NCBI GenBank assembly: GCA_009801085.1
Contig: VNWV01000005.1
Span: forward strand, 1,240,001 to 1,304,000
Reading direction: 5' to 3'
Length of the DNA stretch: 64,000 bases
Source: Lasiodiplodia sp. COLG20
Lineage: Eukaryota; Ascomycota; Dothideomycetes; Botryosphaeriales; Botryosphaeriaceae
Under the pieces are notes generated by a model that worked only from the letters and a program-made list of their open reading frames with translations, ran no database searches and was not told where the DNA came from. Of the stretch, positions 1-10,029 are shown one piece after another. Position 1 is the first letter of the stretch; each line of letters opens with the position of its first letter. A program made the translations under genes and the position numbers.

Positions 1-2775
1 TGCAGACGAAGTCTACGATGCCCTCATCGCCAAGGTTATCCTCCCATTTTACGACGTGGTGTGTTTATTCGCCGACGACTTTAAGAACCACGAGCATGTC
101 GCTTTGCATGTGATGAGGTGGGTTCAGAAGGCCCATCGTTCGACGACGTTGAATAGGCCAAGGCTCGTGATATTCGCTAGCTCACCGTTCACCCTCAACC
201 GGATTCCAGGATGCTCGTCGTTATTCTCAAATATCCGTACGAGCATACATGTGCAGAGCAGTGAGCTCTCGTACACAGCTCAGTACCTCCGCTTGCGGGA
301 CACTATCCTTACGGAGCTTGATGTTATGCAGGAAGCTAAGACTGACAGTCGCATCCTATTTGAGACGCGACACCTAACAGCCTTGATGGACAAAGTATTG
401 GAGCATTTCTCCGTTGCCGTCTCTTCAGACTTAGCAAAGGCTGCAAAGGAGTTCAACCCAGTGGGCCAAGAGTTTGCTTCACACCTAGAGGAACTAATCC
501 GCGTGCAAAAGGCACAGATAGAGGTGACAGATGCTATGGTGATTAAGCTGATAGCATCGACGATTGTACTAGACGGGTATCCTGTGGGAATGCACAGTAA
601 GTCCTCTTCATACAATGCCTCTTTTCCTTCCTTCGAGGTAAGAAAAGATCATTACGGGAAAGCTGACTGATGATTGCTCAGATTTCGATCCGCGCTACCT
701 TTTCAAAACCGTCTACCGCGCGCCTTGCTTGGAGGCCTTTGAGCGTGAATTGAGTACTTGGCAGACGCAGAGCCAGGCCAGGTGCACCATCCTAGAATCA
801 GAGGTGTCTACCATGCACAAACGCATGGAAGAGCGGGGGGTGAGTGCAGCAGAATCGCACGAAACCGTCGTGAGGGGGTTTGGCAGGCACTTTTCGGCTC
901 TCAAGAGCAATCGCACGTGCTTGTGTTGCCTACAGCGAAAACCGGAACACGCCCTGTCCTGCGGTCATGCGGTCTGTGATACCTGCGTGCGGATTTTTGG
1001 CAAACGCCTGTCAAGCCGAGAGTACCACTATCGCGTGTCGTCTTGCATCTTCTGCGGGCATGTGGCTCTGCTGTTAGTGAAACAAGTGCCCCCAACGGCC
1101 TTCGCCCGGGCGCTCACCATCGATGGTGGAGGCGTAGGCGGAGCCTTCTCGTTGGAAGCTTTAAAGGCCATTAAGCAGGCAATGAAACATCCCTATCTCA
1201 TCCAGGACGAGTTCGACTACGCGATCGGAACAAGCTCGGGTAAGTAAGCCCTTCGATATAATACGCTTTTTCTAACTCAAAGTAGGTGGTCTTATTGTTC
1301 TTCTACTATTTCTCGGGCGAAAGACGACGAACTTCTACATAAGTAAATTCGATGTACTTGCGCGACGAATTTTCTCCAAGAGGCTGGATCGCGGGCGGAC
1401 AGCGTGGGGAAGACTTGCGAACCTTCTTGCCTTTTGCTTGAGAGACAGTATATATGATGTGGAGCAGCTGAGAAATTGCCTACGGGAAACTTACGGCACA
1501 ACGAAAAAGTTATTCGGCAGTCGCGACTCCCCACTATCCGGCGCAAAGGTTACCGTTACGGCTACCACGGTTAGGTCTTCGAGCCTATGCATATTCTCGA
1601 ATTACAATAGTACAGGAAATCGAGGAGAGGACTACGGTGAGTACAACAATCACACACTTAAAAGTAGAGCTTGGGCCTAATAAAACCAGGCTACGATCAT
1701 ATCAGGCCCCTAGAGTTTAAAAAAGAAATCTCGCTTTGCGACGCGTAAGTCCGACTTAGATTTTTTTTTATTTTAGGTCAGTCTTTCTAACTATCTACAG
1801 AGCACAAGCAACATCAGCGGCGCCTACGTAAGTATTCATTTGTTTTATCTGATCCAGAGCTGTAAAAAAACTAACATACTTAGCATGTTTCCCATAAAGT
1901 TCATTAACGGTATCGACTGCCATGTCCAGAACGGAGGGGTCGGGAAGCACAACAATCCAGTCAGCTCCGCTATCTCGGAGATCAGGAGTATCTAGGATAT
2001 CGGCGTGGATGTGCTTGTATCGATTGGCACCGGCTACGTACCTGACAAAAATACCCTAACAGACTCTCGATACAGGGTACTAGACACCTCCATCCCGCGG
2101 TGTTTCAGATCGTGGGAGTCCTCGAGAAACGGCCAGAAGATTTAGAACGATTTCTACAGACACCTTAGAGAGAAGGAGAGGCAAAACTACTTTCATATTA
2201 ATGTCCCTCTTGACCGCGCGCCGGATCTGGATGCCATCGAGTCGATGCCTAAAATCCGAACCACTAGAGTTCGCTTCTTACAGAATATGGACATACAGAG
2301 CATCCGCCGATCTCTGCTCTTATCAGCATTTTTCTTCGAGCTAGACGAGATATCTGTAGTCAACGGCACGCTTCTTGAGTGTCGTGGTTCGATCCGATAC
2401 AGAAGTTCTAACAGCCGAGCGCTTATAGAAGGGCTGATTTCCGACTTCCTCTATACCCGCTTTCAAACCTAGTCAAATGAGACATTAGCGTTTGTACGAG
2501 ACGCCGTTAGATGTCAAAATTGTAGACTCTACAGGGTTAGAGTGCAATTTCGAGTTGACTCTACTAATTAAGTTGTCGTATTACGTCTGAAATTCAGCGA
2601 CCAATTTAACAACAAAATAAGCGGATTTCCAAACTCGATGTCGTGGTTCGCGGCACGATAAGGACTATACAGCCCTTTCGGAAGAGCAGACTATTAACTG
2701 TCCATTCGAGAATGCAAGTGCCCTGCGGAAAGGATAGGCCAGAGGAAGAGAAAAGCTTCGGCCTAGTCGACAGGT
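1..2775 (+). pseudogene. Patatin-like phospholipase with RING-like region, decayed, 5' end outside window
   Basis: Patatin-like lipid acyl hydrolases use a Ser-Asp dyad. Six exons can be followed with good splice sites: <2-596, 682-1239, 1286-1636, 1690-1744, 1801-1827 and 1884 onward. Exon 2 encodes a Cys/His cluster (CLCC, CGHAVCDTC, CIFC) followed by the oxyanion-hole motif (DGGGVGG, where the usual Arg is Gly). The nucleophile motif GTSSGG spans the exon 2/3 junction. Exon 6 has the second dyad motif as NGG..NNP, so the catalytic Asp is Asn (codon 1930-1932). In-frame stops lie at 1993 (TAG), 2143 (TAG), 2470 (TAG), 2569 (TAA), 2659 (TAA) and 2695 (TAA). The last ones fall at family Gln positions, e.g. 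after GFPNSMSWFAAR. Introns and frame are otherwise intact, so death came by point mutation. The family assignment is strong; the total length is unknown. Confidence 0.85.
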
Positions 2776-3849
2776 TGTCGATGAATACTATTATTAACCG
2801 TCATCGCCACTACGAATACGACTGTTAAATCGTAAGGGATGAACCCCGTCTCAGTTTTTCTAAGCACTGCTACGTAACCTACTCAATAGTGTACTTAGAG
2901 GCGAACAGTTCCTAAATATTTACTAAATAGTTCTAAGCCACACTCCCCTTTAAAACCCCCTTAAATCTTCTGCGACGCCTCTCGTATTCGTCTAACTGCC
3001 TCTTCGCCAGGCTGAGTTAGTCTTTCAGCTGCTTTATATCTTCATCTTAGCTTAGAATATAACGCTATAAATACGTAAATAAGAAGCTGTACTCTTCTAG
3101 CTTTTGCTTGGCTTGCTTAAGGGTGAAATGTGGCGTGGTATTCTCGGGAAGTCGCTGAGGGGACGGGCTGTGCGACTGTAATCGCTGGCGCTAGATCCCT
3201 ATTAACGAGTCGGAGTCCATAGTTACATTGTTGCCTAAGCGAGTGGTCTAGAATTCCTTTAGTCTTAATATTATGAAAAGCTCAACCATGACTTACCACC
3301 ATATTGAGAGGTAGGCGTATAGTAAATTTCGTCAAAAGGTAGAAAGGGTGTTAAAAAGAGTATGTGGAGGCTTTGTCGGGAAAGTGCTTGGTTTATTCTA
3401 TTGGCTCGTTTCAAACTCGTGAAAGATGAAAAAAAAAATAAGTAGAAGCTTTAAGGAAGGGGCGACCGGTGGTGTACCTACGCGTTCAAACGTTGCTTAT
3501 TATAGAAGTACAGCTGGTTCAAAGGCCAATAGGGATGAAGAATATTAGAGGTTGACCATGTTTTCAATCACGCCTAATCATATCCCTTATGTAGTGACCA
3601 CGTTGCAGCCTCGCGGCACGAAATAGACCTAGGCTACGCCCCAAGCTTGCCTCGCGCCTTCTACGGATTACACGCGCCGTAGTAGCTCAATTGGAAGGTT
3701 TGGTGGGGGTTCACCTTTAGCCTATCATTTCTTCCCTTAGCCGCTCCTTTTTTACCTTGACGCCTTGCGGCTGTGCAGCCACTTCCGTAATCGCCAACAA
3801 CTTCGTTAACCCTGTGCTAGTGTTAGTATCCCCCACCCTGTTCCTAACC
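2776..3849. other. No supported gene
   Basis: This is low-complexity to AT-rich sequence with stops in all frames. It probably holds further decayed material from the patatin locus or a transposon. A short stretch near 3675-3720 resembles a tRNA D-arm but has no complete cloverleaf. Confidence 0.5.
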
Positions 3850-4260
3850 CTATGTACCCATGTCCATCTTCTTTGCCGTGTTGCACCCATGTCTATTTTC
3901 TTTGCCCCCTTGACCCATGTCCGTTTTCTTTACCCCCCTGCACCCATATCCATTTTTCTTTGCCCTTAAACCCCCAGAAACATTTCTGCTCTGAATGTCT
4001 CGTTTAGAACCATGCCCGTCCTCTTTACCTCATGCTTCCATCTTCGACGTCTTCCTCTGGAATTTTCCCATCTCGTCGCCCACCTCGTCGCCCCCGTCAC
4101 CACTGTTATCGCTCTCACATTTCCCCTTCTTTTGGCACTTGCTAGCTATTTCCAGCCACATCCCACAGAATCACCTCCGGTGTTTTCTATTCTTAGTTGG
4201 CACATTCACTTGGTACATTTGGGGTATGAATCCACACCAGAGTTCCGCGATACTTAGCTG
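3850..4260 (-). pseudogene. Cryptic coding remnant, unrecognised
   Basis: The minus strand stays in one frame from about 4250 down to a TAG near 3850, with only two stops (TGA near 4168 and near 4032). It passes through a Lys/Arg-rich part (VPTKNRKHRR), a Trp-containing segment (FCGMWLEIASKCQKK), an acidic Gly/Asp/Glu stretch and finally the tandem repeat listed at 3856-3966. The composition and long shared frame suggest a former gene rather than chance. I do not recognise the family. The plus-strand reading frames over the same bases look like shadows, being Pro/Ser/Phe-rich. Confidence 0.3.
3856..3966. repeat. Degenerate 28-29 base tandem repeat, about 4 units
   Basis: Units begin at 3856, 3885, 3913 and 3942. 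Each starts ACCCAT(G/A)TC and continues with a pyrimidine-rich TTTTCTTTGCCCC-type tail. Unit length is nearly constant but not a multiple of three. On the minus strand the repeat reads as short Lys-Met-Asp-Met-Gly-type peptides. Confidence 0.7.
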
Positions 4261-4769
4261 AATAACTCCCCCCTTCCGCGGCTCTATATACCGCTGTAAC
4301 CTATAACGTTGCCGGAATGTCTATCTACACATGATTTTCGAGAAATTATTCGTTCCGACCCTTAATGTTGCTGTAGTCCGATTGTACTGTCGGTAACTTT
4401 TCGGCATGAGAAAATTCTACCTACGTGCGCTTGACTATGTAGTAAAGTAGGGATATAGAGAGCTTATAGAGTCTCAAGTGAGCATATCACGAACGAAGTG
4501 CTTTGTAGGATTGAGAGTAGATCAAGAAAAAGGGAGTATAGACTTATCATTACCACTGCTGTAGTCGTGATCATATGGACAGTAGAAGTGGTGAAACTTG
4601 GCAAAGATGCTTTGAATTTGATAGGTAAATGTATGTAAGAAAAATCACAACAGAATTCCCAGCCAACTATCTAATTAACAGACTTCCGCACTTTTCTCGA
4701 CCGTGTCCTTTTGAAGTCTTGCTCTTCATCTACAAGTGCTTTGAGTCTACTGTTTTCTTCTTTCGTCTT
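4261..4769. other. No supported gene
   Basis: AT-biased sequence downstream (3') of the minus-strand coiled-coil gene. I see no coding or RNA feature. Confidence 0.5.
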
Positions 4770-5535
4770 TTAAAGCTCGTCAGTGAGGTCTTTGACCTCA
4801 CGTTCGAGCTTTTCGGCAGTAGCTATGCCCTGCTGCACGTGCTCTCGTACGTACTCTGGATCTTTCGCCTGCAGCATCTGCTCGAGGTAAGTCACCATCT
4901 GCTGGGAGAGAACGAGCTCTACGGCGAGATCGGCCGTGCTGGGTTCGTGAGAGTCTCCGGCTTCGGAGTCTTCGCCCTTCCACTTGCGCAGCTCACGGCG
5001 TAGCTCATCAGCAAAAGCGCCGCTTTTATGAGCTGCCTCATACGCGACCTCAGCTGTGTCATCAGCCTCCTTGCGAAGGCGTTTCTCGCGCTCAAGGAAC
5101 TCTTCAAATTCATCAAGCTTGGCCTTGGTGGTTTGTAGCTCCTCTTTGCAGGTTCGAAGTTCAATGCTGCTCGTCTCCAGCTTCGACTGAAGCTCTGAAT
5201 TGTTGGCCCGTAGATTTGCTGGGCTTCTGGCTCGCAGATGCTGCAGTTCTCCACGAACTTTATTCAAAGCTGCCTTGTATTCCTGGGCGTCGATGGCTGC
5301 CTTGCTTGCCGCGAGTTGTGCGTGGCGGGCGGTGCCGTAGGCATGCTGGGCGCGGCTATAGCATTCAACGAAGAAGTCCCATGGTGTCCCGCGGTGACAC
5401 GGGCAGGGCTGCGGCTGCAGTATTGTCAGTAGGAGCATTATATAACGTAGGAAAGTAGCCTACCATGGTGGCGAGCTGATTGGGTTGGGGATCCATCCCT
5501 GTGCGATGCCTGAAGATGTTGGATGAGTGTTGCAT
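4770..5535 (-). CDS. Coiled-coil protein, hypothetical
   Basis: Two exons, 5535-5464 and 5414-4770, joined in phase 0 across a 49-base intron (donor GTAGGC, acceptor CTGCAG). The predicted length is 238 residues. The upstream ATG at 5535 is preferred because the alternative Met at 5438 lies inside the intron. A TATA-like run sits close by at 5546-5551, nearly too close to act as a core promoter. Most of the protein is heptad-rich Glu/Lys/Arg/Leu/Ala helix. It starts around residue 45 and continues with ELQ.KLE.., EELQTTKAKLDEFEE and LEREVKDLTDEL at the C-terminus. There is no signal peptide, membrane segment or catalytic motif. It is intact, unlike two similar-sized neighbours. The family is unrecognised; structural or regulatory roles are both possible. 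Confidence 0.6.
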
Positions 5536-5939
5536 GCTAAACACTTATATACCCTCCTGCTCTCGACGCCACCTCCCAAAAAACCAAACCCCAAGAGAAA
5601 GTACCTGAAACGACCCTTCTTGGCTCAGTGATTTCATTATGTCCGAGGCTGTTTCTATATTAGACCTTACACTTTCTATTCTGGGCATGTTGGCATACCT
5701 CACAAATGTAGCAAAACGATATAGAATGCATACACTTGTGCGCTGATCATATAAATCTCAATTACACACCACCAACGAATCAATATTTACAACAGAGCTG
5801 TTGAAAAAATTATCCTATGGTAATCTTAGATACTACTGTCTCTCCAAATTTTTTAGAACGGAAGCAGTTGCTGCACAGAGATCGTCCAGCATAGTTCCGA
5901 GATGCCACTGGCAAAGTCGTCAGATCTATCACAGATGTC
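5536..5939. other. No supported gene
   Basis: Upstream region of the coiled-coil gene at 4770-5535. It is AT-rich toward 5700-5860, with nothing else recognised. Confidence 0.5.
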
Positions 5940-6345
5940 TTAACGCCTGATACTTACCTGCAAGAAAGAGATACTGTATTCAACCTCCTCCTCTAGTGCG
6001 GCAAGCAAGTGATGCGATGGGATATAACAACTCTGAGGCATTTGTTCTTCGAGTGGCCGTGCCTTTCTTAGCTCAGTCTTTCCGTACGCTTTCTTTGCCA
6101 GCTGCCTCTGACGTGCCCGTATCTTTTTGAACTTCATCTACAAAGCTAATCCGGTCCTCAATCTAGATTTATCCTCGATCTTTGCATTGTAGAGCTCGGC
6201 AATGGTATCCCACGATTCACCCGCATGGGCGGATTTCAACTCGCAGAGGAGCCTTTCTTCTTTGCCGAAGTAACGCTTCTTCACGGTCATTGTTGCCTTT
6301 GGTGCAGTGAAAGCGGAATTCCAGTCCTCTAAGTTGGCCACCTCG
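5940..6345 (-). pseudogene. Myb/SANT-like DNA-binding remnant
   Basis: One minus-strand frame is open from about 6345 to 5940 except for a TAG at 6140-6138. The part upstream of the stop reads KKRYFGKEERLLCELK, then ESWDTIAELYN and a basic stretch. Its acidic start, the spaced aromatic residues and the W.TIAE core are typical of small fungal Myb/SANT domains. After the stop comes a very basic helix (MKFKKIRARQRQLAKK). Removing the stop would give a continuous domain of usual size. The 5' end is unclear: a donor-like AGGTGAGC lies at about 6370 and an upstream ATG at 6444 is in another frame. The Myb assignment rests on general pattern only. Confidence 0.4.
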
Positions 6346-6742
6346 ACGTAGACGTTTAAAATTGCTCACCTGTTTTCTTTTTTTTTGAGTACCCGTATAA
6401 ACCGTTAAAAACTGCATCTGAAACGACTCCCTGAACGCTATCATGCACGAGCCAACGCCAAGCCTACATTAGAAGACCTTCTGACGTCATCGGGTCTCTT
6501 GAGCTTCCCAGTAGCGCGAACGTTTGGCGGACGCTTTCCTCTTTGCCATCAAAACATTTCGCCTCCGCCTAGAACGCTCCGAAGTGCAACCTGTCGTGGT
6601 TCCTGCCGGGCACACACTTGGTGGACTTGCTAGCTAGCTAATACTTCCATTCAAAAGTCGAGCTCCCCGGAACAACGATCTTTAACAGCCCCTAACCTCT
6701 CCATCTTCAAGTACGTGATTAAAAAAGCCACACCTAACTACT

Positions 6743-7297
6743 ATGAGCGCCTTAATCGATGCGGATTTCCAAAAAGTCCTAGACGCCATAAATGATGCCG
6801 TCCCCTTAGAAGGTGCCACCAATCGTTTTGACTGCCCCGAATCCCGCTCCCCAATAAGTTGGGATTTCGGTCTTGAGGCCGTATCCGGTAGCTACGGCAC
6901 CACCGCCATGACCAGCAGCTCATACTGCAGCATTCCGAACACGGAAGAAGCTTTCGATCGTACAAGAGAGAACCCTAATTTGCAGGGCTCGAAGGCCAAT
7001 AAAGACGCCGATTCGGTACTGGCGTTGCAAGAGAAGCTGAGCAAAATCCAGGCCGAACTGTAGGAACTGAAAAGAAAGATTGATGCCGAACTGCAGGAAT
7101 TGAAAAGAATGGTCGAAGCCGGGTTTGAGATATATGGGCAGCGAATCACGAGTACTGAGAAGTACCTCGACGAACTGTTGCCTTGGACGCAGGAAGTGTA
7201 TGGGGCCATCGAGCAGCTTACCGGCCGTTCAGCTAATGCGGAAAAGACCGGCGAGGCTAAGTTTCCGTCGGTGCAAGACCTCTCCGAAAATGTCTAA
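6743..7297 (+). pseudogene. Coiled-coil protein broken by one TAG
   Basis: The ATG at 6743 opens a frame that reaches 7297 with a single stop, TAG at 7061-7063. The first ~75 residues are polar and unstructured. They are followed by a coiled coil, EKLSKIQAEL, the stop, then a near-duplicate ELKRKIDAELQELKRMV. The stop lies exactly where the next copy of the internal repeat has CAG (Gln), so a single C-to-T change in CpA context explains the break. After the coiled coil come about 50 residues (YGQRITSTEKYLDELLPW) ending at 7297. The open frame on both sides says the inactivation is recent, or that the stop is read through or edited, for which I see no evidence. Family unrecognised. Confidence 0.6.
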
Positions 7298-8400
7298 GTT
7301 AAAGGCATACTTGCATGGACTGGCACGAAGTCGATGATTTCCTGTAGAGGTGGTTTCAATTGCGATGGAGGCTACGTAGTGCTCTTACAATATACGAATG
7401 TCATACGAGAAAAAGGCTTCCGTACTAGTACTGTAGCGATTCATCTGCAGACCCATCGGTTCATGGTCTCATATCGTACGAGTAGGACTCCACTACCCTC
7501 AAATTTCCCGTCCTAAGGTCTCGATTCGAACTCGGACCAGTGTTACTCTTCCTCGTCGGCAACGCAATCCAAACAACAGATCAACATCTACCCCATTGTT
7601 CTCTTGCAAGAAATCCAGATATTTTCGATCGGGTTCGAAACTTTTGGCTCAGTTTTTAAGACTGTGACGTCTGAAAGTGGTTGTCGTGGCGTATACCGGT
7701 CGATGGCTTACTTCGCATGGGGTCGCGGTAAAGGCGTAGCAGGTAGGCGAGTCCGTGCTCGAGGGGATGAAGGACCGCCACAATGTGTGCCTTGCAGTCT
7801 ACCCCGTTGGTCATTCATCAAATCCACGCTTTCGAAATTGCCCGGCTGTCTCGTGGATTCTATTTTCGTCTGAAAGGGGCGGCCCTGAAGAAATGAATTA
7901 TGATATGTGTGTTTGTGTGCGATTTGATAGGGAGAAACAGAATGTGTGTGAGGGATAGAGGAAGAGAGAGAGGGAGGAAGGAAGGAAGATAGAGACAGGC
8001 ATGCTGACGGGATCGATGGATGCCTTGAGGCGGGAAACACGTCTACGGAATCGAACCCTTTGAAGACTAGAGTAAATGTGTCAAGGCGAGAGAAAATATG
8101 CCTTAATTAGTTAAATGCAGTGGTCGGCATAAGCGCCCGGGCGCTATTCAGTGGCACCTCACGTCAACAAGAGCTTTTAATAGGACACCACGATGGTTCT
8201 ATGTGCAAGTCTTCTGCTGTACCGCACTCGGACTGGGATCGTGAGTTGGGATGGGTAATAAGACATTGCGCACGAATCATGTCAGCACATGTAGGCAGCG
8301 CATCGATAGATACATTCCCACGCATACAAAATAAAAAGGCTCCGCACCGTCATCCTGCACCAACCATCCAATCCTTCAACCTCCAGAATATCACAACAGC
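7298..8400. other. Intergenic, purine-rich stretch at 7960-8000
   Basis: No supported gene. The region 7935-8000 is strongly GA/GGAA-rich (imperfect microsatellite). The longer reading frames on both strands here are compositionally poor and antisense to each other. Confidence 0.5.
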
Positions 8401-8765
8401 ATGGTCTACCAAACGGAGGTAAATACACACGAATAAAGAACACAGCGCGAGACTAATCTTTTCAGGTTCAGTACAATTTAGAGCTATCCGCGTTACGAGA
8501 GATCTATAAATGCCGAAAGCCAACCTTCGAGCGCATACGGGTCGAGACACAGGAGGTTGCTCACCTCTCGCGAGAGCTGAACTATTAGATGCGAAAGGTT
8601 GCGATCATGATGGAATCTCAGGCCGCCCTTCTGGGAGAACATTTGGAGATTCTCCTCAAATATGACATTGTGGCATCCCGCCACCTTGGTGATGGGAAGA
8701 CGATCCTAGATAATATGATACTGAAGGGGGAACTGGCTCTGTACCAGTCGCCGGCTGCGGCTTGA
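8401..8765 (+). pseudogene. Small helical protein with intron, broken by one TAG
   Basis: A short first exon (8401-8418, MVYQTE) joins 8466-8765 in phase 0 across a 47-base intron with donor GTAAAT, branch-like CTAAT and acceptor TTTTCAG. Exon 2 is open to TGA at 8763-8765 except for TAG at 8586-8588, between LSRELNY and MRKVAIMMESQ. A CAG-to-TAG change would explain it. The full product would be about 105 residues, mostly amphipathic helix with many Arg, Glu and Leu. Similar size and helix content to its neighbours at 6743 and 9490 suggests a shared lineage-specific family, but I see no clear sequence homology. Confidence 0.55.
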
Positions 8766-9383
8766 TGTTTCCGAGTTTCTTAGTGATGAGGAAGAATAGC
8801 AGAAAGTGAGACAACTCCCTTAGGCGTCACTTTTCAGTGCTGTGAGCACAGGTGCATCGTGCGTGACTCGTGCTCCGCTTTTCCTCGTTGAGGGACCTGT
8901 TCATCCTGACGGGGGATGAGCCGGGTTGCTCCGCTGGCTTATCGGGCGATTGACTCGAGCTTCTCATTAACCTTTCAATAGGCGCCGATGGCGCTCGCTT
9001 CCAGACCTTGAAATGCGTGGGAGCTCTGAGCAGTATTGCGGCACAGCAGTCGCGTACCATGCCCCCGGCCGCATAAAAGGCCCGTGCATCGACGGGTGAC
9101 GCGGAATCCTTGCGCGGCCGACTGAACCGTTTGGGGACCAAGAGTCCCGCCAGGCCGCCGATCGCTCAGCCACCACCCAGCGAGTGTCTGCCTCATTTCC
9201 TTCGGTGTGTCCAGCAACGTTGGGTATGATTCGTACTTGCGGATCACCAAAGGCCGAGGAGAAGAAGCGCCCGCAAAAAATGGTGCTTCTACGATACGAA
9301 CTGTTCTGTCTCTTGTCATGCAACGACCTCTGAGGGTGTGAGACCTTGCCCAAGAACATTAATTTTAAGGCGGCTCGAAATGG
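8766..9383. other. Intergenic / promoter region
   Basis: GC-richer spacer. Long minus-strand open frames (8827-9602) are Arg/Ser/Pro-rich, overlap each other and the 9490 gene, and carry no motif, so I treat them as chance. Confidence 0.45.
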
Positions 9384-9390
9384 TATAAAG
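9384..9390 (+). promoter_or_regulatory. TATA box of the 9490 gene
   Basis: TATAAAG lies 106 bases upstream of the ATG at 9490. It is followed by a pyrimidine-rich leader (9420-9470), as is common in fungal promoters. This supports the ATG at 9490 over an in-frame upstream start at 9346, which would precede the TATA box. Confidence 0.55.
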
Positions 9391-9489
9391 GTACGATACT
9401 TCTCTGATTCGCACACACGCTCGCTTTGTTCTACCCAACCCTCACCCCTCTTTATTCTCCTTTTAGCGCTACGGCGTCTATGCGCTACC

Positions 9490-9921
9490 ATGGCCGTTGC
9501 TCGAAAGGCAGCAAACGGACCTCCCGAGCTGAATTCGATCGATGAGCGCATCGGTATGCACTCAGGATCGACTGTGGCACTCGATGCCTTGCACACTCGC
9601 ATAGGTGCTGTGGGAAAATCCTCGTCGGTTGACTTTCGCGAAAGGATTGAAGAAATTACCAGGGAAAATTCCAGGCTTCGTCTGGAGGTCCAGTTCTACA
9701 GAGACTGCTTCGTGCAGACACATAAATTCTTGAGCAGCATTAATTCTGTTAGTGAGCGGATCGAGGAGTGGTTTGCCAGTGGTCGTCTCTCTCGAAGTGA
9801 GGGGCGGATTCTATTTGAAGTTGGCAAAGACTTGTATCAGGCCACGCATAAGATTCACCTGAGCATGAAGCAATCTCAAGAGGCCTGGGAGGGATTTTGC
9901 AAGAATGATGGACGTAAGTAG
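9490..9921 (+). CDS. Small coiled-coil protein, hypothetical
   Basis: An ATG in good context (CTACCATGG) opens 143 residues to TAG at 9919. A polar N-terminus of about 45 residues is followed by a helical region: RERIEEITRENSRLRLEV near residues 54-71, YRDCFVQTHKFLSSI, and RIEEWFASGRLSRSEGRILFE. There is no signal or membrane segment. The last codons overlap GTAAGT at 9914, so splicing could remove 9914-9961 and replace the final residues with a short tail ending at a TGA near 9980; I cannot decide between these. It seems intact although the flanking genes are broken. The family is not recognised. Confidence 0.6.
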   Translation: MAVARKAANGPPELNSIDERIGMHSGSTVALDALHTRIGAVGKSSSVDFRERIEEITRENSRLRLEVQFYRDCFVQTHKFLSSINSVSERIEEWFASGRLSRSEGRILFEVGKDLYQATHKIHLSMKQSQEAWEGFCKNDGRK

Positions 9922-10029
9922 TGGCTGAGAACCTTCTACAAATAACTATATACGATCTCAAGAACCCTCCATGCTGCCGATGTGAGCTCACGAACTCCTT
10001 GTAATGATCACATAAGTGAAGACCAGAAT

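Noticed and set aside
3675..3720. tRNA-like words (AGTAGCTCAATTGGAAG, GGTTCACC)
   Set aside because: No anticodon arm, no matching acceptor stem and wrong spacing; not a tRNA.
7515..7545. T-loop-like TTCGAA on either strand
   Set aside because: The flanking bases cannot pair as a T-stem, and no other tRNA arms are present.
8967..9602. 211-codon open frame, minus strand
   Set aside because: Arg/Ser-rich, overlaps another minus frame and the start of the better supported gene at 9490; no motif.
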